Notes: generated from the sequence alone by a model not told the origin. Counted from the stretch's first letter, positions 34,344 through 43,689 are shown. The stretch: 64,000 nt of DNA from Gammaproteobacteria bacterium (GCA_011390365.1 JAABSM010000004.1:1-64000), one strand, 5' to 3'. A program made the numbers and translations.

Positions 34344-36083
34344 TCAGGATTCCAGGTAGTAGATCAGGTCGCTGAGCTCGGCCATGGCATCCTCAAGGGC
34401 CTGATCGTCCTCCCCCGCCATCGCTTCTTCCAGGTTTTCGACCAGCTCGATCAGGTCCTCGCGATCGTCCTCGCTGGCGCTGTCGAGCAGCCGCCGCGCC
34501 TTCTCGATCAACGCCTTGCCCTGGACCACCCCGCGATTGTGTTCCAGCGCCTCGCCATCCTCCGCCAGCTCGCCCTCGAACAGCTGCCCGATGCGGGCCT
34601 TGGCGGTTTCCATGCGGGCCTCGTCGAAGCGGTCGAAGGCGTTGTCGATGGTGATGCTGTTCTCCAGGCCGGTCTTCTTTTCGCGGGAGGTGACGTTGAG
34701 GATGCCGTCCAGATTCAGCGAGAAGGTCGTGATGATCGGGTTGCCCGCCGGCGCCTTGCTCAGCCCTTCGATCTTGAAGGCCCCGATCAGGGTGTTTTCC
34801 ATGGCGTCCCGCGCCTCGCCCTGATAAACCTTCACCTCCACCGCCTCCTGATCGTCGTAGACGGTGAAGAAGACCTCGCTCTTGGTGGCCGGGATCACCG
34901 TATTCTTGCGTATCAGGGGCACGAAGACCTCGGGATACTCGACGCCGTCGAGCAGGCTCAGCGCGCTGGTGCCGAAGGTGTAGGGGGTAATGTCGACCAG
35001 TACGCCGGAGGTCTTGACGCCGGCGATCACCGCCGCCTGGATCGCCGCCCCCGCCGCCACGCAGAGATCGGGGTTTAGCTCGCTGCGCGGCTGGAGCTTC
35101 AGAACCTCCTCCAGCCGCCGCGCGATCAGGGGCGTGCGGGTGGAGCCCCCCACCAGCAACACCTCGTCGATGTCCGAGGCCGCCATCGCCGCCCCCTTGA
35201 GGGCGATATGGATCGCCTCCAGGGTCTCCTCGACGAAGGGCTCGATCATCTCTTCATACTCTTCGCGGGAGAGCTCCAGGGACAGGTGCAACGCGGCGCC
35301 GTCCTTTTCGAACAGGTGCTCCTCCTCGATCAGGGCGAAAGGGGCGTCGGAGAGGCGGATCTTGGCCTGCTCGGCGGCGCGCCGGATGCGCGCCCTGGCC
35401 CGTATCGGGATCTCCAGCTCCCCGCCGTGCTGATCGGCGAGATGCGCCAGGATGCGCTCGACGATCTTTTCGTCGAAGTCATCGCCGCCCAGGCGGTTGT
35501 TGCCGTGGCTGGCGACCACTTCCACCGTCTCGTCCTCCATGTTGACGACGGAGACATCAAAGGTACCGCCGCCCAGATCGTAGACGAGGATCTTGCGCGC
35601 GCCCTGATGACCGCTTTCGTAGGTGAGGGCGGCGGCGGTGGGCTCGTTGATGATGCGCACCACCTCGAGGCCGGCGATGGCGCCGGCGTCGCGGGTGGCC
35701 TGACGCTGGGCGTCGGAGAAGTAGGCCGGCACGGTGATCACCGCCTTGCCGACCGGCTCTCCCAGGCGCGCCTCGGCGGCGCCCTTGAGGCGACGCAGGA
35801 TCATCGCCGAGATCTCCTGGGGGGTGTACTCCTGCTCGCCCAGGGCGAGCTTGCGATCACTCCCCATCTCCCGCTTGACCGAGCGGATGGTGCGCTCGGG
35901 ATAGAGCACATACTGGTTTCTCGCCGGCGTCCCCACCAGCAGCTCGCCATTCTCGCCGAGCCCCACCACCGAGGGCAGTTGCTCGTGATCGTCGACCTTG
36001 AGGACCTCGACCTCGCCGTCGATGGAGATGGCGACCTCGGAATTGGTGGTACCCAGGTCGATGCCGATAATCTTTTCACTCAT
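34344..36083 (-). CDS. Hsp70-family chaperone, HscC-like
   Basis: The 579-residue protein has an intact ATPase domain with IGIDLGTTNSEVA (5-17), YDLGGGTFDVSVV, GNNRLGGDDFDE and LLVGGSTRTPLI. A beta substrate-binding domain follows (ITPYTFGTSALSLLDGVEYPEVFVPLI). The C-terminal lid is short and acidic. It is about 60 residues shorter than DnaK and closer in length to HscC. Unlike E. coli hscC, it is encoded together with its own GrpE-like and J-like proteins. It overlaps the grpE-like gene by four bases. Confidence 0.92.
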   Translation of the reverse strand: MSEKIIGIDLGTTNSEVAISIDGEVEVLKVDDHEQLPSVVGLGENGELLVGTPARNQYVLYPERTIRSVKREMGSDRKLALGEQEYTPQEISAMILRRLKGAAEARLGEPVGKAVITVPAYFSDAQRQATRDAGAIAGLEVVRIINEPTAAALTYESGHQGARKILVYDLGGGTFDVSVVNMEDETVEVVASHGNNRLGGDDFDEKIVERILAHLADQHGGELEIPIRARARIRRAAEQAKIRLSDAPFALIEEEHLFEKDGAALHLSLELSREEYEEMIEPFVEETLEAIHIALKGAAMAASDIDEVLLVGGSTRTPLIARRLEEVLKLQPRSELNPDLCVAAGAAIQAAVIAGVKTSGVLVDITPYTFGTSALSLLDGVEYPEVFVPLIRKNTVIPATKSEVFFTVYDDQEAVEVKVYQGEARDAMENTLIGAFKIEGLSKAPAGNPIITTFSLNLDGILNVTSREKKTGLENSITIDNAFDRFDEARMETAKARIGQLFEGELAEDGEALEHNRGVVQGKALIEKARRLLDSASEDDREDLIELVENLEEAMAGEDDQALEDAMAELSDLIYYLES

Positions 36084-36748
36084 GATTGATTTTCCCGTTT
36101 GTTAACCACCACCTCGGCGAGGCGCAGCAGGTTCTCTCCACGGACGTAGCCCTTGCGGATTTCGTGCAGCACGACCCCCTCGTCAAGGCTCGGATCCTCC
36201 TCGACGGCGGCGGCCTGCATCCGCTTGGGATCAAGCCGCTGACCAACCGCCTGCAGTGGCCGCACCCGGTAGCGGCCGAGCAGGCCGTCGATACGCCGCA
36301 GGCTGATCTCCAATCCCTGCCCCATGCTCTCCAGCAGTTTGCGGGTGCGGCCCCGGGGACGTTCGAGCAGCCCGCCCGGGACGAAGCCGTCGACGCTGGT
36401 CAGGCTCGCCGCCAGGCGATCCCGCAGCTCCAGCACCTCCAGCAACAGTTCCCGCTCGGCGTCGGCGCGCAGGCTGTCCTCGGCGCGACGCAGGTCGCCC
36501 AGTTCACGATTCGTGCGGGCGTTTTGCTCTTGCAGGGCATCGATCAACTCCCGTGAGTGTTCCAACGCCTGCTTGACCTGCCGCGACTCCAGCCTGATCT
36601 CGTTGCGCAAACCCGCCAACTCGGTGAACAGGGTGTGCAGATCCGGGGCCTCGTCCCGGGCCTCGACGGTATCCGCCTCCGCCTCGTCCAGCCCATCCAG
36701 GTACTCGCCGAATCGTGTCAACAATTCCGCCTTGACGCTCTCCTCCAT
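36080..36748 (-). CDS. GrpE-like nucleotide exchange factor
   Basis: The 222-residue protein has an N-terminal coiled coil (about 45-115). A C-terminal GrpE-type beta domain contains LQAVGQRLDPKRMQAAAVEE and VLHEIRKGYVRGENLLRLAEVVVNK. These match the FDP-MxAV and GY-RVLRPA-VxV patterns of GrpE. It should release ADP from the neighbouring Hsp70. It is diverged from housekeeping GrpE, which fits a dedicated partner. It overlaps the Hsp70 gene and touches the J-like gene. Confidence 0.85.
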   Translation of the reverse strand: MEESVKAELLTRFGEYLDGLDEAEADTVEARDEAPDLHTLFTELAGLRNEIRLESRQVKQALEHSRELIDALQEQNARTNRELGDLRRAEDSLRADAERELLLEVLELRDRLAASLTSVDGFVPGGLLERPRGRTRKLLESMGQGLEISLRRIDGLLGRYRVRPLQAVGQRLDPKRMQAAAVEEDPSLDEGVVLHEIRKGYVRGENLLRLAEVVVNKRENQS

Positions 36749-37065
36749 CAGCGACCCCCTCGGGTTCCGCCCGTGCTCGGCATGCGCAATAGCGCCTGAA
36801 ACTGTTCCAGGCTCGGGCGCCGCGGCGTCGCCGCCTCATCAAGATGCTCCAGCAGCGCGTCCGGGGTCGGCGCCTCGACGTCGAACAGCCGATGACCCAG
36901 CCGCTCGCGGCGTCCCTGGATCTGCTCGTAGGCGACGCGGATGCGCTGGAAGCGTCCCGGGTGGCGATCCGCGGGATAGCGTCGAACCTGGTCGAGATAG
37001 GCCTGGCGAATGGTCTGGTCGTCGGCGTCGACCGGCACGCCGAGGACGGTGAAGGGATCGATCAT
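36748..37065 (-). CDS. Minimal J-domain-like protein with altered HPD
   Basis: The 105-residue protein begins DPFTVLGVPVDADDQTIRQA and has the four-helix J fold pattern up to about residue 65. The loop that normally carries HPD reads YPADRHPG, so the exact His-Pro-Asp is missing. A C-terminal helical tail follows. It lies between the TPR and GrpE-like genes with overlaps on both sides, which supports a role as a dedicated co-chaperone. Whether it stimulates ATPase activity without HPD is open. Confidence 0.82.
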   Translation of the reverse strand: MIDPFTVLGVPVDADDQTIRQAYLDQVRRYPADRHPGRFQRIRVAYEQIQGRRERLGHRLFDVEAPTPDALLEHLDEAATPRRPSLEQFQALLRMPSTGGTRGGR

Positions 37066-39623
37066 CGTCTGTTGCGCCCCCGTTTCTTTTTGGGTTTCGG
37101 TTTTCGCCCGCCCGGGGAGGGATCGAAAGGCATATCAGGCAGGGCCCCTGGCAATCCGTCGGCTCCCCCGAAGAACAGGATGCGAAGGATTTCGCGCCTG
37201 TCGCGGATGCCAAATAATGCGCCGATCTGCTCGACGAGCGATTGGATGTCCGGCGGTATGCCCTCGGCGATCATCATGTCGAGGAAGTCGTCCTCGCTCA
37301 TCCCTCGCGGCAAAGCGAGGCCCGACTCCTCGAAACCGAGGAACGGATCTATCCCCTCTTCGTCCGGATCCTCGTCCCAGAGATCCTCGTCTTCATCGTC
37401 GTCGAAGCCGAACAGGCCGCCGAAGCCGCTGATTCGGTCGTCCTCGATGAGCATTTCGGTGATCTTGTGGGCCAGTTTGTTGTCTCCGGCGGAATGGGCA
37501 TCGTCAAGCAGGTTATGGAGGTGGGCGCGGTGCCTGTAGCCTAGCCTCTCCCCTTTTTCGACCTCCGACTCGATCACATAGAACTCGAAAACCGGCTTGT
37601 GCGGGAATTGGCTTCTCGCCCGTCTGGCATATTCCGACAGCAGCGCCTTGCGGGTTTGGGCGTGCCTGCGCCAGGTCTCGCACGCCCGGATGTACTGGGA
37701 TTCGTCCAATTCCAGTTTGGCCGCGCCCTTGACAACCGGGACCATGCCGAAGAGGGCCAGATGCACAAAACCCCGCCTCTCCGGATCAGCTTTCGCGCGA
37801 TCCAACTCCGAAAGCAGGTCCATCAGATCCGCCGGTTCCAGGCGTTCCGGCTTCTGGCTAATACCGCCCGCGCGCATCAGCGCCTTGGGATCGAGACCCA
37901 ACCCCATCGCCTCCAGGTTCAGGATAAAACGGCCGGCCAACGGGCCGAGTTGATCGCAGCCATCCTTCAAGGGCTGTTTCGCCGCGCCCTTGTCGCCGGC
38001 GACGAAGGCGGTGATGCCGGTCAACAGGTTGACCCGCCCGCGGGAGGCTTCGCTCGACGCCCAGTCTCGGGCCTGCAGCAGCTCTCGTTCGGAAAGATGG
38101 GACTTGCCGGCTGCGATCTGCTTGCGGGCATGAGCCAGATGGGCGTCCAGCAGGATACCCTTGACCTCGCTGTTGACGGGGTCCAGCTCCAGCACCTTGC
38201 GAGAGATCGTCGCGGCCTTCTTGAACGCCCGGGATGCGATGGCGTTTCTCACCGACTGAATCCGTATCGCCGCGTCGTCCGGCCAGCGCTCTTCGGCGCG
38301 CGCGGCGACATCCCGCGCCTGTTTCATGCGGCCGGCGTCGCGATGGACGCCAATCAACCGCAGATACCCCTCGCGGTCCCCCGGATCGTTTTCAACCGAT
38401 TTGGCGAGATACTCGGCCAGCTCCCCCTCGAAAAACGTGTCCGCGGCGGCGATATCCGCCATGCGGCGATAGATGAGCGACCGCGCCAAGGTCTGATCCT
38501 CGCCGATATAGCATCGTGAAGAGGCGAGTTGCTCCAGGCACTTCTCCCACGCCTCCAGCCTCTCTGCGGCGGGCTCGCACGCCTGTTCCTTCATCAGCGC
38601 GACCAGGCGATAACGCTCGAAGACCTCGGGCTGGCCAAAGACGCGATCAAACTCTCGCGTCGTCAAGACGTCATGCTCGCCGTCATCCTGTATGACCAGT
38701 CGCTTGCAGGCCGCTAGCGCGAACCCCTCCCCAAGCGCCTGGCGATGCCGGACGATCAACCGAAACAGGGCGCCAGAGGCGTCACCGCCCCGCCCCCGCG
38801 CCCGTGCGAAATCGGCGGCGGCGCTCGCCATCGCCGGGGAGCGGCCCATCAGGGTGTTGGCGAAGGACTGCACCGGATCCTTCGGGTCGGCGCCCGCCGA
38901 ACCCTCCAGCGCCCGCCGAATCGCCTCGACCAGCGCCTGAAAGGGGGAGGCGTCGTCGATACGGCGCAACTGGGCGAGGGCCGAATCCGGCGCTTCGTGA
39001 AGCTCCAGCAAGGCGGAGAGGATCATCTTCAGCTCACGAAAAGGAGAACGGTATGGGATCTCCTTCAGCGCCCCGCGCAGGGCCTCGTCGTTGTCCGCGC
39101 AGTAGGCCTCCAGCGCCAGCTCGGCGTTGCGAAGATCCTTGCGCAGCGGGTCGTCCTCCGGCCAGGGGACCAGCAGCGCCTCGACACCGCCCAGGATCGG
39201 CGCGGCGCAAACCCGGCGGATCTCGGCCAGCCGTTTGGGCGAGTCGCTCAGCGCCGGCAGGTGCTCGTTGAGCCATGCCACCGCCTTGGCCAACTCGCCG
39301 CTCGCCAACAGCAGCTCAAGGTACCGCATATCATCAAGGGGTTTGGCGCATATCTCGGCGCGATTGCGCAAGATGGCGAGCGCCTCGGGAATCATCCCCT
39401 TGGCCGCCAACTCTTCGGCGCGACCGGCATAGGCCTCGGCCAGCCCCTCGACTCGCCGCGGCGTCGATTCTCGCCGCAGCAGTTCCTTGTAGTCCGCCAC
39501 CGCCCGCTTGAACAGGCCCGCCCGCAAGTGTTCCGCCGCCTTGCCCTCAAGCGCCTCGGTCGTCAACTCCTTCGGCCCCGATGGGGCCTTGCGAGCGCGC
39601 TTGAGACGTTTCTTCCTGGCCAC
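37062..39623 (-). CDS. Large TPR-type helical protein heading the Hsp70 operon
   Basis: The 853-residue protein has a basic N-terminus and no signal peptide or membrane helix. It consists of repeated helix pairs resembling TPR units (for example AAEHLRAGLFKRAVADYKELL near 30 and KAATISRKVLELDP near 455). Near residue 735 it has an acidic patch, FDDDEDEDLWDEDPDEEG. The C-terminus is a basic Arg/Lys-rich tail. It starts with GTG 39623 after GGGAGG. As first gene of the chaperone operon it may be the client or a scaffold for the Hsp70 partners. I do not recognise a named family. Confidence 0.82.
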   Translation of the reverse strand: MARKKRLKRARKAPSGPKELTTEALEGKAAEHLRAGLFKRAVADYKELLRRESTPRRVEGLAEAYAGRAEELAAKGMIPEALAILRNRAEICAKPLDDMRYLELLLASGELAKAVAWLNEHLPALSDSPKRLAEIRRVCAAPILGGVEALLVPWPEDDPLRKDLRNAELALEAYCADNDEALRGALKEIPYRSPFRELKMILSALLELHEAPDSALAQLRRIDDASPFQALVEAIRRALEGSAGADPKDPVQSFANTLMGRSPAMASAAADFARARGRGGDASGALFRLIVRHRQALGEGFALAACKRLVIQDDGEHDVLTTREFDRVFGQPEVFERYRLVALMKEQACEPAAERLEAWEKCLEQLASSRCYIGEDQTLARSLIYRRMADIAAADTFFEGELAEYLAKSVENDPGDREGYLRLIGVHRDAGRMKQARDVAARAEERWPDDAAIRIQSVRNAIASRAFKKAATISRKVLELDPVNSEVKGILLDAHLAHARKQIAAGKSHLSERELLQARDWASSEASRGRVNLLTGITAFVAGDKGAAKQPLKDGCDQLGPLAGRFILNLEAMGLGLDPKALMRAGGISQKPERLEPADLMDLLSELDRAKADPERRGFVHLALFGMVPVVKGAAKLELDESQYIRACETWRRHAQTRKALLSEYARRARSQFPHKPVFEFYVIESEVEKGERLGYRHRAHLHNLLDDAHSAGDNKLAHKITEMLIEDDRISGFGGLFGFDDDEDEDLWDEDPDEEGIDPFLGFEESGLALPRGMSEDDFLDMMIAEGIPPDIQSLVEQIGALFGIRDRREILRILFFGGADGLPGALPDMPFDPSPGGRKPKPKKKRGRNRR

Positions 39624-39900
39624 CGGTTACGCCTCCCATGAATAATGCCTCCCCACCCGTAACGATTCGCCACGTCCCGCGATTGCGGCAACGCGTTACA
39701 CAACCTACCTAGGGGGTTTAAAACGGGGGAGAGGCTTGCCCTCCCTGTTGTCGCAAGCAAAAACCGCATTCTCAATCAGCGGTCTGAGCAGCGATCGGAA
39801 TAATCCCGCCATGTTACCAAATAACGACTACCCTTGGCGACAGCGGCGTGCCATGATTGGCGGTTAACAATACGCCCCGCGTCGTGTATCTTCCAGGGCA

Positions 39901-40632
39901 ATGAAACCACTCCTCCTATTCGCCCGACCGTTACTGGAAAGCTTGCGCGATCTGGCGCCAATCGTCGGTGTCATCGCGTTTTTCCAGCTGGTCGTGCTGC
40001 AACAACCCATCCCCAACCTGTGGAGCCTGCTCGGGGGGTGCCTGATGGTGGTCATTGGCCTGGCGCTGTTTGTTCAGGGTCTGCGCATCGGGCTCTTTCC
40101 CATCGGCGAATCCATGGCCCGGGATTTCGCCTATTCCGGAAATCCGGTCTGGCTGTTGGCCTTCGCCTTCGCGCTCGGCTTCGGCACCACCGTCGCCGAA
40201 CCGGCATTGATCGCGGTCGCCGCCGAGGCGGCGGAAGTCGCGGCGAACGCCGACATGATCGAGGACAGTGAGGAGGCTCGGGAATCCTACGCCTACGGGC
40301 TGCGCATGACGGTGGCGATCTCGGTCGGCGTGGCGATCGTGGTAGGGGTGCTGCGCATCGTCAAGGGCTGGCCGATACAGTATCTGATCATCGTCGGCTA
40401 TCTGGGCGTGGTGGTAATGACCGCCTTCGCCCCCAAGGAGATCATCGGGATTGCCTACGACTCCGGGGGAGTCACCACCTCCACCATCACCGTGCCGCTG
40501 GTAACGGCGCTGGGGGTCGGCCTGGCGAGCAGCATCAAGGGCCGCAATCCCATGACCGATGGCTTCGGGCTGATCGCCTTCGCCTCGCTGACCCCCATGA
40601 TCTTTGTCATGGGCTACGGGATGTTATTGTAG
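39901..40632 (+). CDS. DUF1538 membrane transporter subunit (UmpA-like)
   Basis: The 243-residue protein has about six to seven helices and family blocks [21 protein letters not shown] and [23 protein letters not shown] tandem DUF1538 pair from a Halomonas has, to my knowledge, been reported as a two-component Na+(K+)/H+ antiporter, so cation/proton antiport is plausible. The stop is immediately followed by the ATG of the second DUF1538 gene. Confidence 0.88.
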   Translation: MKPLLLFARPLLESLRDLAPIVGVIAFFQLVVLQQPIPNLWSLLGGCLMVVIGLALFVQGLRIGLFPIGESMARDFAYSGNPVWLLAFAFALGFGTTVAEPALIAVAAEAAEVAANADMIEDSEEARESYAYGLRMTVAISVGVAIVVGVLRIVKGWPIQYLIIVGYLGVVVMTAFAPKEIIGIAYDSGGVTTSTITVPLVTALGVGLASSIKGRNPMTDGFGLIAFASLTPMIFVMGYGMLL

Positions 40633-41454
40633 ATGTTCGCCTTCCTGCAGCAATTCCTCGATACCCTGCTAGTGACGATACGCGATGTGCTGCCCATCGC
40701 CGGTATCCTCTTCGGCTTTCAGTTCCTGGTATTGCGCCGCCCGCTGCGCAATCCGGGTCAGATTGCGCGCGGTTTCGTACTCGTCTTGCTGGGCATGGCC
40801 TTTTTCTTGCAAGGATTGGAACAGGCGTTGTTTCCACTTGGCGAATTGATGGCGGAGCAGTTGACCGCACCGGAGTTTCTTGGTGTCTCCGCGGACAGCG
40901 GCATGGACACCGACCACAGCCACTATCTGTGGCTCTATCTGTTCGCCGCCGCCATCGGCTTCTCCACTACCATCGCCGAGCCCTCCCTGATCGCGGTGGC
41001 GATCAAGGCAAATCAGGTCTCGGCGGGGGCGGTGGGGGCCTGGGGGCTGCGTATCGCGGTGGCGATTGGTGTGGCCGCCGGCATATCCCTCGGCACCTAT
41101 CGCATCATCATCGGTACGCCATTGCACTATTTCATCATCTGCGGTTATGTGGTGGTGATCATTCAGACCATCTACTGCCCCAAGACGATCATCGCCCTGG
41201 CCTACGATTCCGGCGGCGTGACCACCTCTACCGTTACCGTGCCGTTGGTGACCGCGCTGGGGCTGGGGCTGGCGAGCAGCATCCCCGGGCGCAACCCGGC
41301 GCTCGACGGCTTTGGGCTGATCGCCTTCGCCAGCCTGTTTCCGATCATGACGGTGATGGGCTACGCCCAGATCAGTGAATGGTATGCCGGTTACCGCAAG
41401 GCGAAGATCGCGACCGGCAAACCCTATCGCTCGGATAAACATTCATCAACCTAG
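40633..41454 (+). CDS. DUF1538 membrane transporter subunit (UmpB-like)
   Basis: The 273-residue protein is a paralogue of the preceding gene. Blocks AAAIGFSTTIAEPSLIAVAIKA and [20 protein letters not shown] repeat the same pattern. An extra periplasmic or loop segment with MDTDHSHY lies near residue 95. The two probably form a heteromer. The C-terminal TAG stop is contributed by the CTAG mini-element that starts at 41451, so the original C-terminus may have been changed. Confidence 0.88.
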   Translation: MFAFLQQFLDTLLVTIRDVLPIAGILFGFQFLVLRRPLRNPGQIARGFVLVLLGMAFFLQGLEQALFPLGELMAEQLTAPEFLGVSADSGMDTDHSHYLWLYLFAAAIGFSTTIAEPSLIAVAIKANQVSAGAVGAWGLRIAVAIGVAAGISLGTYRIIIGTPLHYFIICGYVVVIIQTIYCPKTIIALAYDSGGVTTSTVTVPLVTALGLGLASSIPGRNPALDGFGLIAFASLFPIMTVMGYAQISEWYAGYRKAKIATGKPYRSDKHSST

Positions 41455-41550
41455 TGCAGCACCCGCTAAATAAACAACAACACTATTTATATAAAACTCA
41501 ATACCCTGTGCTTCGCATTATTCATGGTCACTTGGCGGGTGCTGCACTAG
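41451..41550. mobile_element. CTAG-TIR mini-element, copy 2
   Basis: This is exactly 100 bp, with ends CTAGTGCAGCACCCGCTAA and TTGGCGGGTGCTGCACTAG. It separates the DUF1538 pair from the PII-like gene, and its first TAG is the DUF1538 stop codon. Confidence 0.92.
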
Positions 41551-41612
41551 ACAACTTTGCGACTTCACGTCCAATGCCGAGATTGGTATTATTTTTCAAG
41601 GGATCAGCAACG

Positions 41613-41963
41613 ATGCATTTCAAACTCATTATCGCCCTGGTCGAAGACCGACAGACCGACTCGATTCTCGACGCGGCAAGGGAGGCGGGGGCCACCGGCT
41701 CGACGGTGATCAACCAGGCCCGCGGCGAAGGCATCACCCAGTCGCGCACCTTCTTCGGCCTCAACCTGGAGACCCAGCGCGACATGGTGCTGCTGCTGGT
41801 GGAGGAGCACCTGAGCCGGTCGATACTCGAAACCATCTCCAAAGTCGGCGAATTCGACGATAAACCCGGTTCTGGCATTGCCTTTCAGATCGACGTCGAG
41901 GATGCGATGGGCATCAGCCACCAGATTCAGGAACTCACCCAGGTCGTAGAGGAGGAGATATGA
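41613..41963 (+). CDS. PII-like signalling protein
   Basis: The 116-residue protein resembles PII family nitrogen regulators (FKLIIALVEDRQTDSILDAAREAGATGSTVINQARGEG). A T-loop-like stretch with ITQSRTFFGLNLETQ and a C-terminal GSGIAFQIDVEDAMGI follow. The canonical T-loop Tyr51 uridylylation context is not evident. PII proteins bind nucleotides and control partner transporters or enzymes. It lies next to the DUF1538 pair and overlaps the CBS gene by four bases, which suggests it regulates that transporter. ATG 41613 is preferred over an in-frame extension that would run through the mini-element. Confidence 0.85.
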   Translation: MHFKLIIALVEDRQTDSILDAAREAGATGSTVINQARGEGITQSRTFFGLNLETQRDMVLLLVEEHLSRSILETISKVGEFDDKPGSGIAFQIDVEDAMGISHQIQELTQVVEEEI

Positions 41964-42376
41964 TCAACATTCCCCGCAAGACACCGATTCGGGTACGTGA
42001 CGTGATGAAGAAGGAGTTCGATATCTTCGACGGCATGGCCACCGTCGCCGAGGCCCTGGATCACATGACCCACGTCGAGACCAAGAGCCTGCTGGTCAAG
42101 AAACGCCACGACGATGACGAGTGGGGGATCGTGATGATCTCCGACATCGCCCGCGAGGTACTGGCCAAGGATCGCGCCCCGGACCGGGTGAATATCTACG
42201 AGATCATGTCGAAACCGGTGATCTCGGTGGACCCGGCCATGGACATTCGCTATGCCGCCCGCCTCTTCGCCCGCTATGATCTGTCCCGCGCGCCGGTGGT
42301 GGAGAAGGACGAGATCGTCGGCGTGGTCAGTCTTACCGACATGGTGCTCAAGGGATTACACCAGCCCCGCCCATGA
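41960..42376 (+). CDS. CBS-domain pair protein
   Basis: The 138-residue protein has two CBS motifs. The first is VRDVMKKEFDIFDGMATVAEALDHM (about 12-36) and the second IYEIMSKPVISVDPAMDIRYAARLF (about 75-99). It ends in KDEIVGVVSLTDMVLKGL. CBS pairs bind adenosine nucleotides and regulate transporters or enzymes. Overlap with both the PII-like gene and ampD shows co-translation, and the pair with PII likely senses energy or nitrogen state for the DUF1538 transporter. Confidence 0.9.
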   Translation: MINIPRKTPIRVRDVMKKEFDIFDGMATVAEALDHMTHVETKSLLVKKRHDDDEWGIVMISDIAREVLAKDRAPDRVNIYEIMSKPVISVDPAMDIRYAARLFARYDLSRAPVVEKDEIVGVVSLTDMVLKGLHQPRP

Positions 42377-42924
42377 GCGAAATCCGCGACGGCATCCTGG
42401 CGAACGCGCGCTATCTGCCCTCGCCCAATTGCAATGCCCGCCCCGCCAACGCCGATATCGAGCTGCTGGTGGTGCACAACATCAGCCTGCCGCCGGGGGA
42501 GTTCGGCGGCGGCTGGATCGATGATCTCTTTCTCAATCGGCTCGATACCAACGCCCATCCCGCGTTCGCCTCGCTGCACGGGCTGCGCGTCTCCGCCCAC
42601 CTGTTGATCCGCCGCGACGGGGGCATCCGCCAATACGTGCCGTTCCACCTGCGCGCCTGGCACGCTGGCGTCTCCCGCTACCAGGGCCGAGGCAATTGCA
42701 ACGACTTCTCCATCGGCATCGAGCTGGAGGGGACGGATCACACGCCCTACAGCGACAAGCAGTATGACGCTTTGGGCGAGACGATCGTTCGGTTGCTCAA
42801 TCACTATCCGACGCTCCACCCTGATCGCATTACCGGCCACAGCGACATCGCCGCGGGACGCAAAAGCGACCCCGGTCCCGCTTTTGATTGGCGACGGTTG
42901 TATAATCAGCTCTCGAATCCCTGA
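42373..42924 (+). CDS. ampD: 1,6-anhydro-N-acetylmuramyl-L-alanine amidase
   Basis: AmpD cleaves anhydro-muropeptides in the cytoplasm during cell-wall recycling. The 183-residue protein has the zinc site His35 (LLVVHNIS), His156 (ITGHSDIA) and Asp166 (KSDPGPAFDW), plus the catalytic Glu region GIELEG. Its length is normal and there is no signal peptide. It overlaps the CBS gene by four bases, an unusual arrangement. Confidence 0.96.
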   Translation: MSEIRDGILANARYLPSPNCNARPANADIELLVVHNISLPPGEFGGGWIDDLFLNRLDTNAHPAFASLHGLRVSAHLLIRRDGGIRQYVPFHLRAWHAGVSRYQGRGNCNDFSIGIELEGTDHTPYSDKQYDALGETIVRLLNHYPTLHPDRITGHSDIAAGRKSDPGPAFDWRRLYNQLSNP

Positions 42925-42939
42925 TAAGGCGACCTCCGC

Positions 42940-43590
42940 ATGAGCGAAACCCTCTCCAAAGCACTGTCCCCCTCGTCGGACGGGCCTGCGATAACCCTGG
43001 TCGACCTGTTGCGGCATGGCGAACCCGTTGGCGGTCAAAAATACCGGGGGGGCACGGACGACCCGCTCAGTGATGAGGGTTGGCGACAGATGCGCGCCGC
43101 CGTCGAAGGGGTGCAACCCTGGCAACGCATCCTCTCATCCCCGCTGCATCGCTGTCGCGACTTCGGCGAGGAACTCGCCGCCAGGCTCGACATCCCAATG
43201 GTTGTGGAGCCGCGCATTCGGGAGATCGGCTTCGGACACTGGGAGGGCAAGACCGCCGCCGAGGTCACCGCCGAGGATCCCGACGCTCTGCGTCGCTTCT
43301 ACCGCGATCCACTCGCCTACCAGCCGGTCGGTGCGGAGCCCCCCCGGACCTTTGTCAAGCGCGTCGGCAAGGCGTTGGAAGAGGCGGTGGAGGAACACCT
43401 CGGCCAACACCTGCTGATCGTCGGCCACGCCGGGGTGATACGCGCCGCCATCGCCCATCTGCTGGAGATACCGTTGCACCGACTGTTTCAAATCAACACC
43501 GAATACGCCCACTTCACGCGCTTGCAGTTCGGCGGCCAACGCCCGCCATCGGTGATCTTTCATAACCTTAAGCGGATACCACGGGAGTAG
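42940..43590 (+). CDS. Histidine phosphatase family protein
   Basis: The 216-residue protein has the phosphoglycerate-mutase/phosphatase RHGE motif in DLLRHGEP (His26 as nucleophile), SSPLHRCRDF, and the second catalytic His in LIVGHAGVIRA. The arrangement is similar to alpha-ribazole phosphatase (CobC), but substrate cannot be read from the sequence. It is 15 bases after ampD and probably in the same operon. Confidence 0.85.
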   Translation: MSETLSKALSPSSDGPAITLVDLLRHGEPVGGQKYRGGTDDPLSDEGWRQMRAAVEGVQPWQRILSSPLHRCRDFGEELAARLDIPMVVEPRIREIGFGHWEGKTAAEVTAEDPDALRRFYRDPLAYQPVGAEPPRTFVKRVGKALEEAVEEHLGQHLLIVGHAGVIRAAIAHLLEIPLHRLFQINTEYAHFTRLQFGGQRPPSVIFHNLKRIPRE

Positions 43591-43689
43591 CCCTCAAAAC
43601 CGGCCAGGAACTTTTCCCCAGGCCCTTTTCTCCTATACTAATGAAAGCGCGCCAAAGCCGCGAATACGAATAACCCAGGAATCCCCGTC

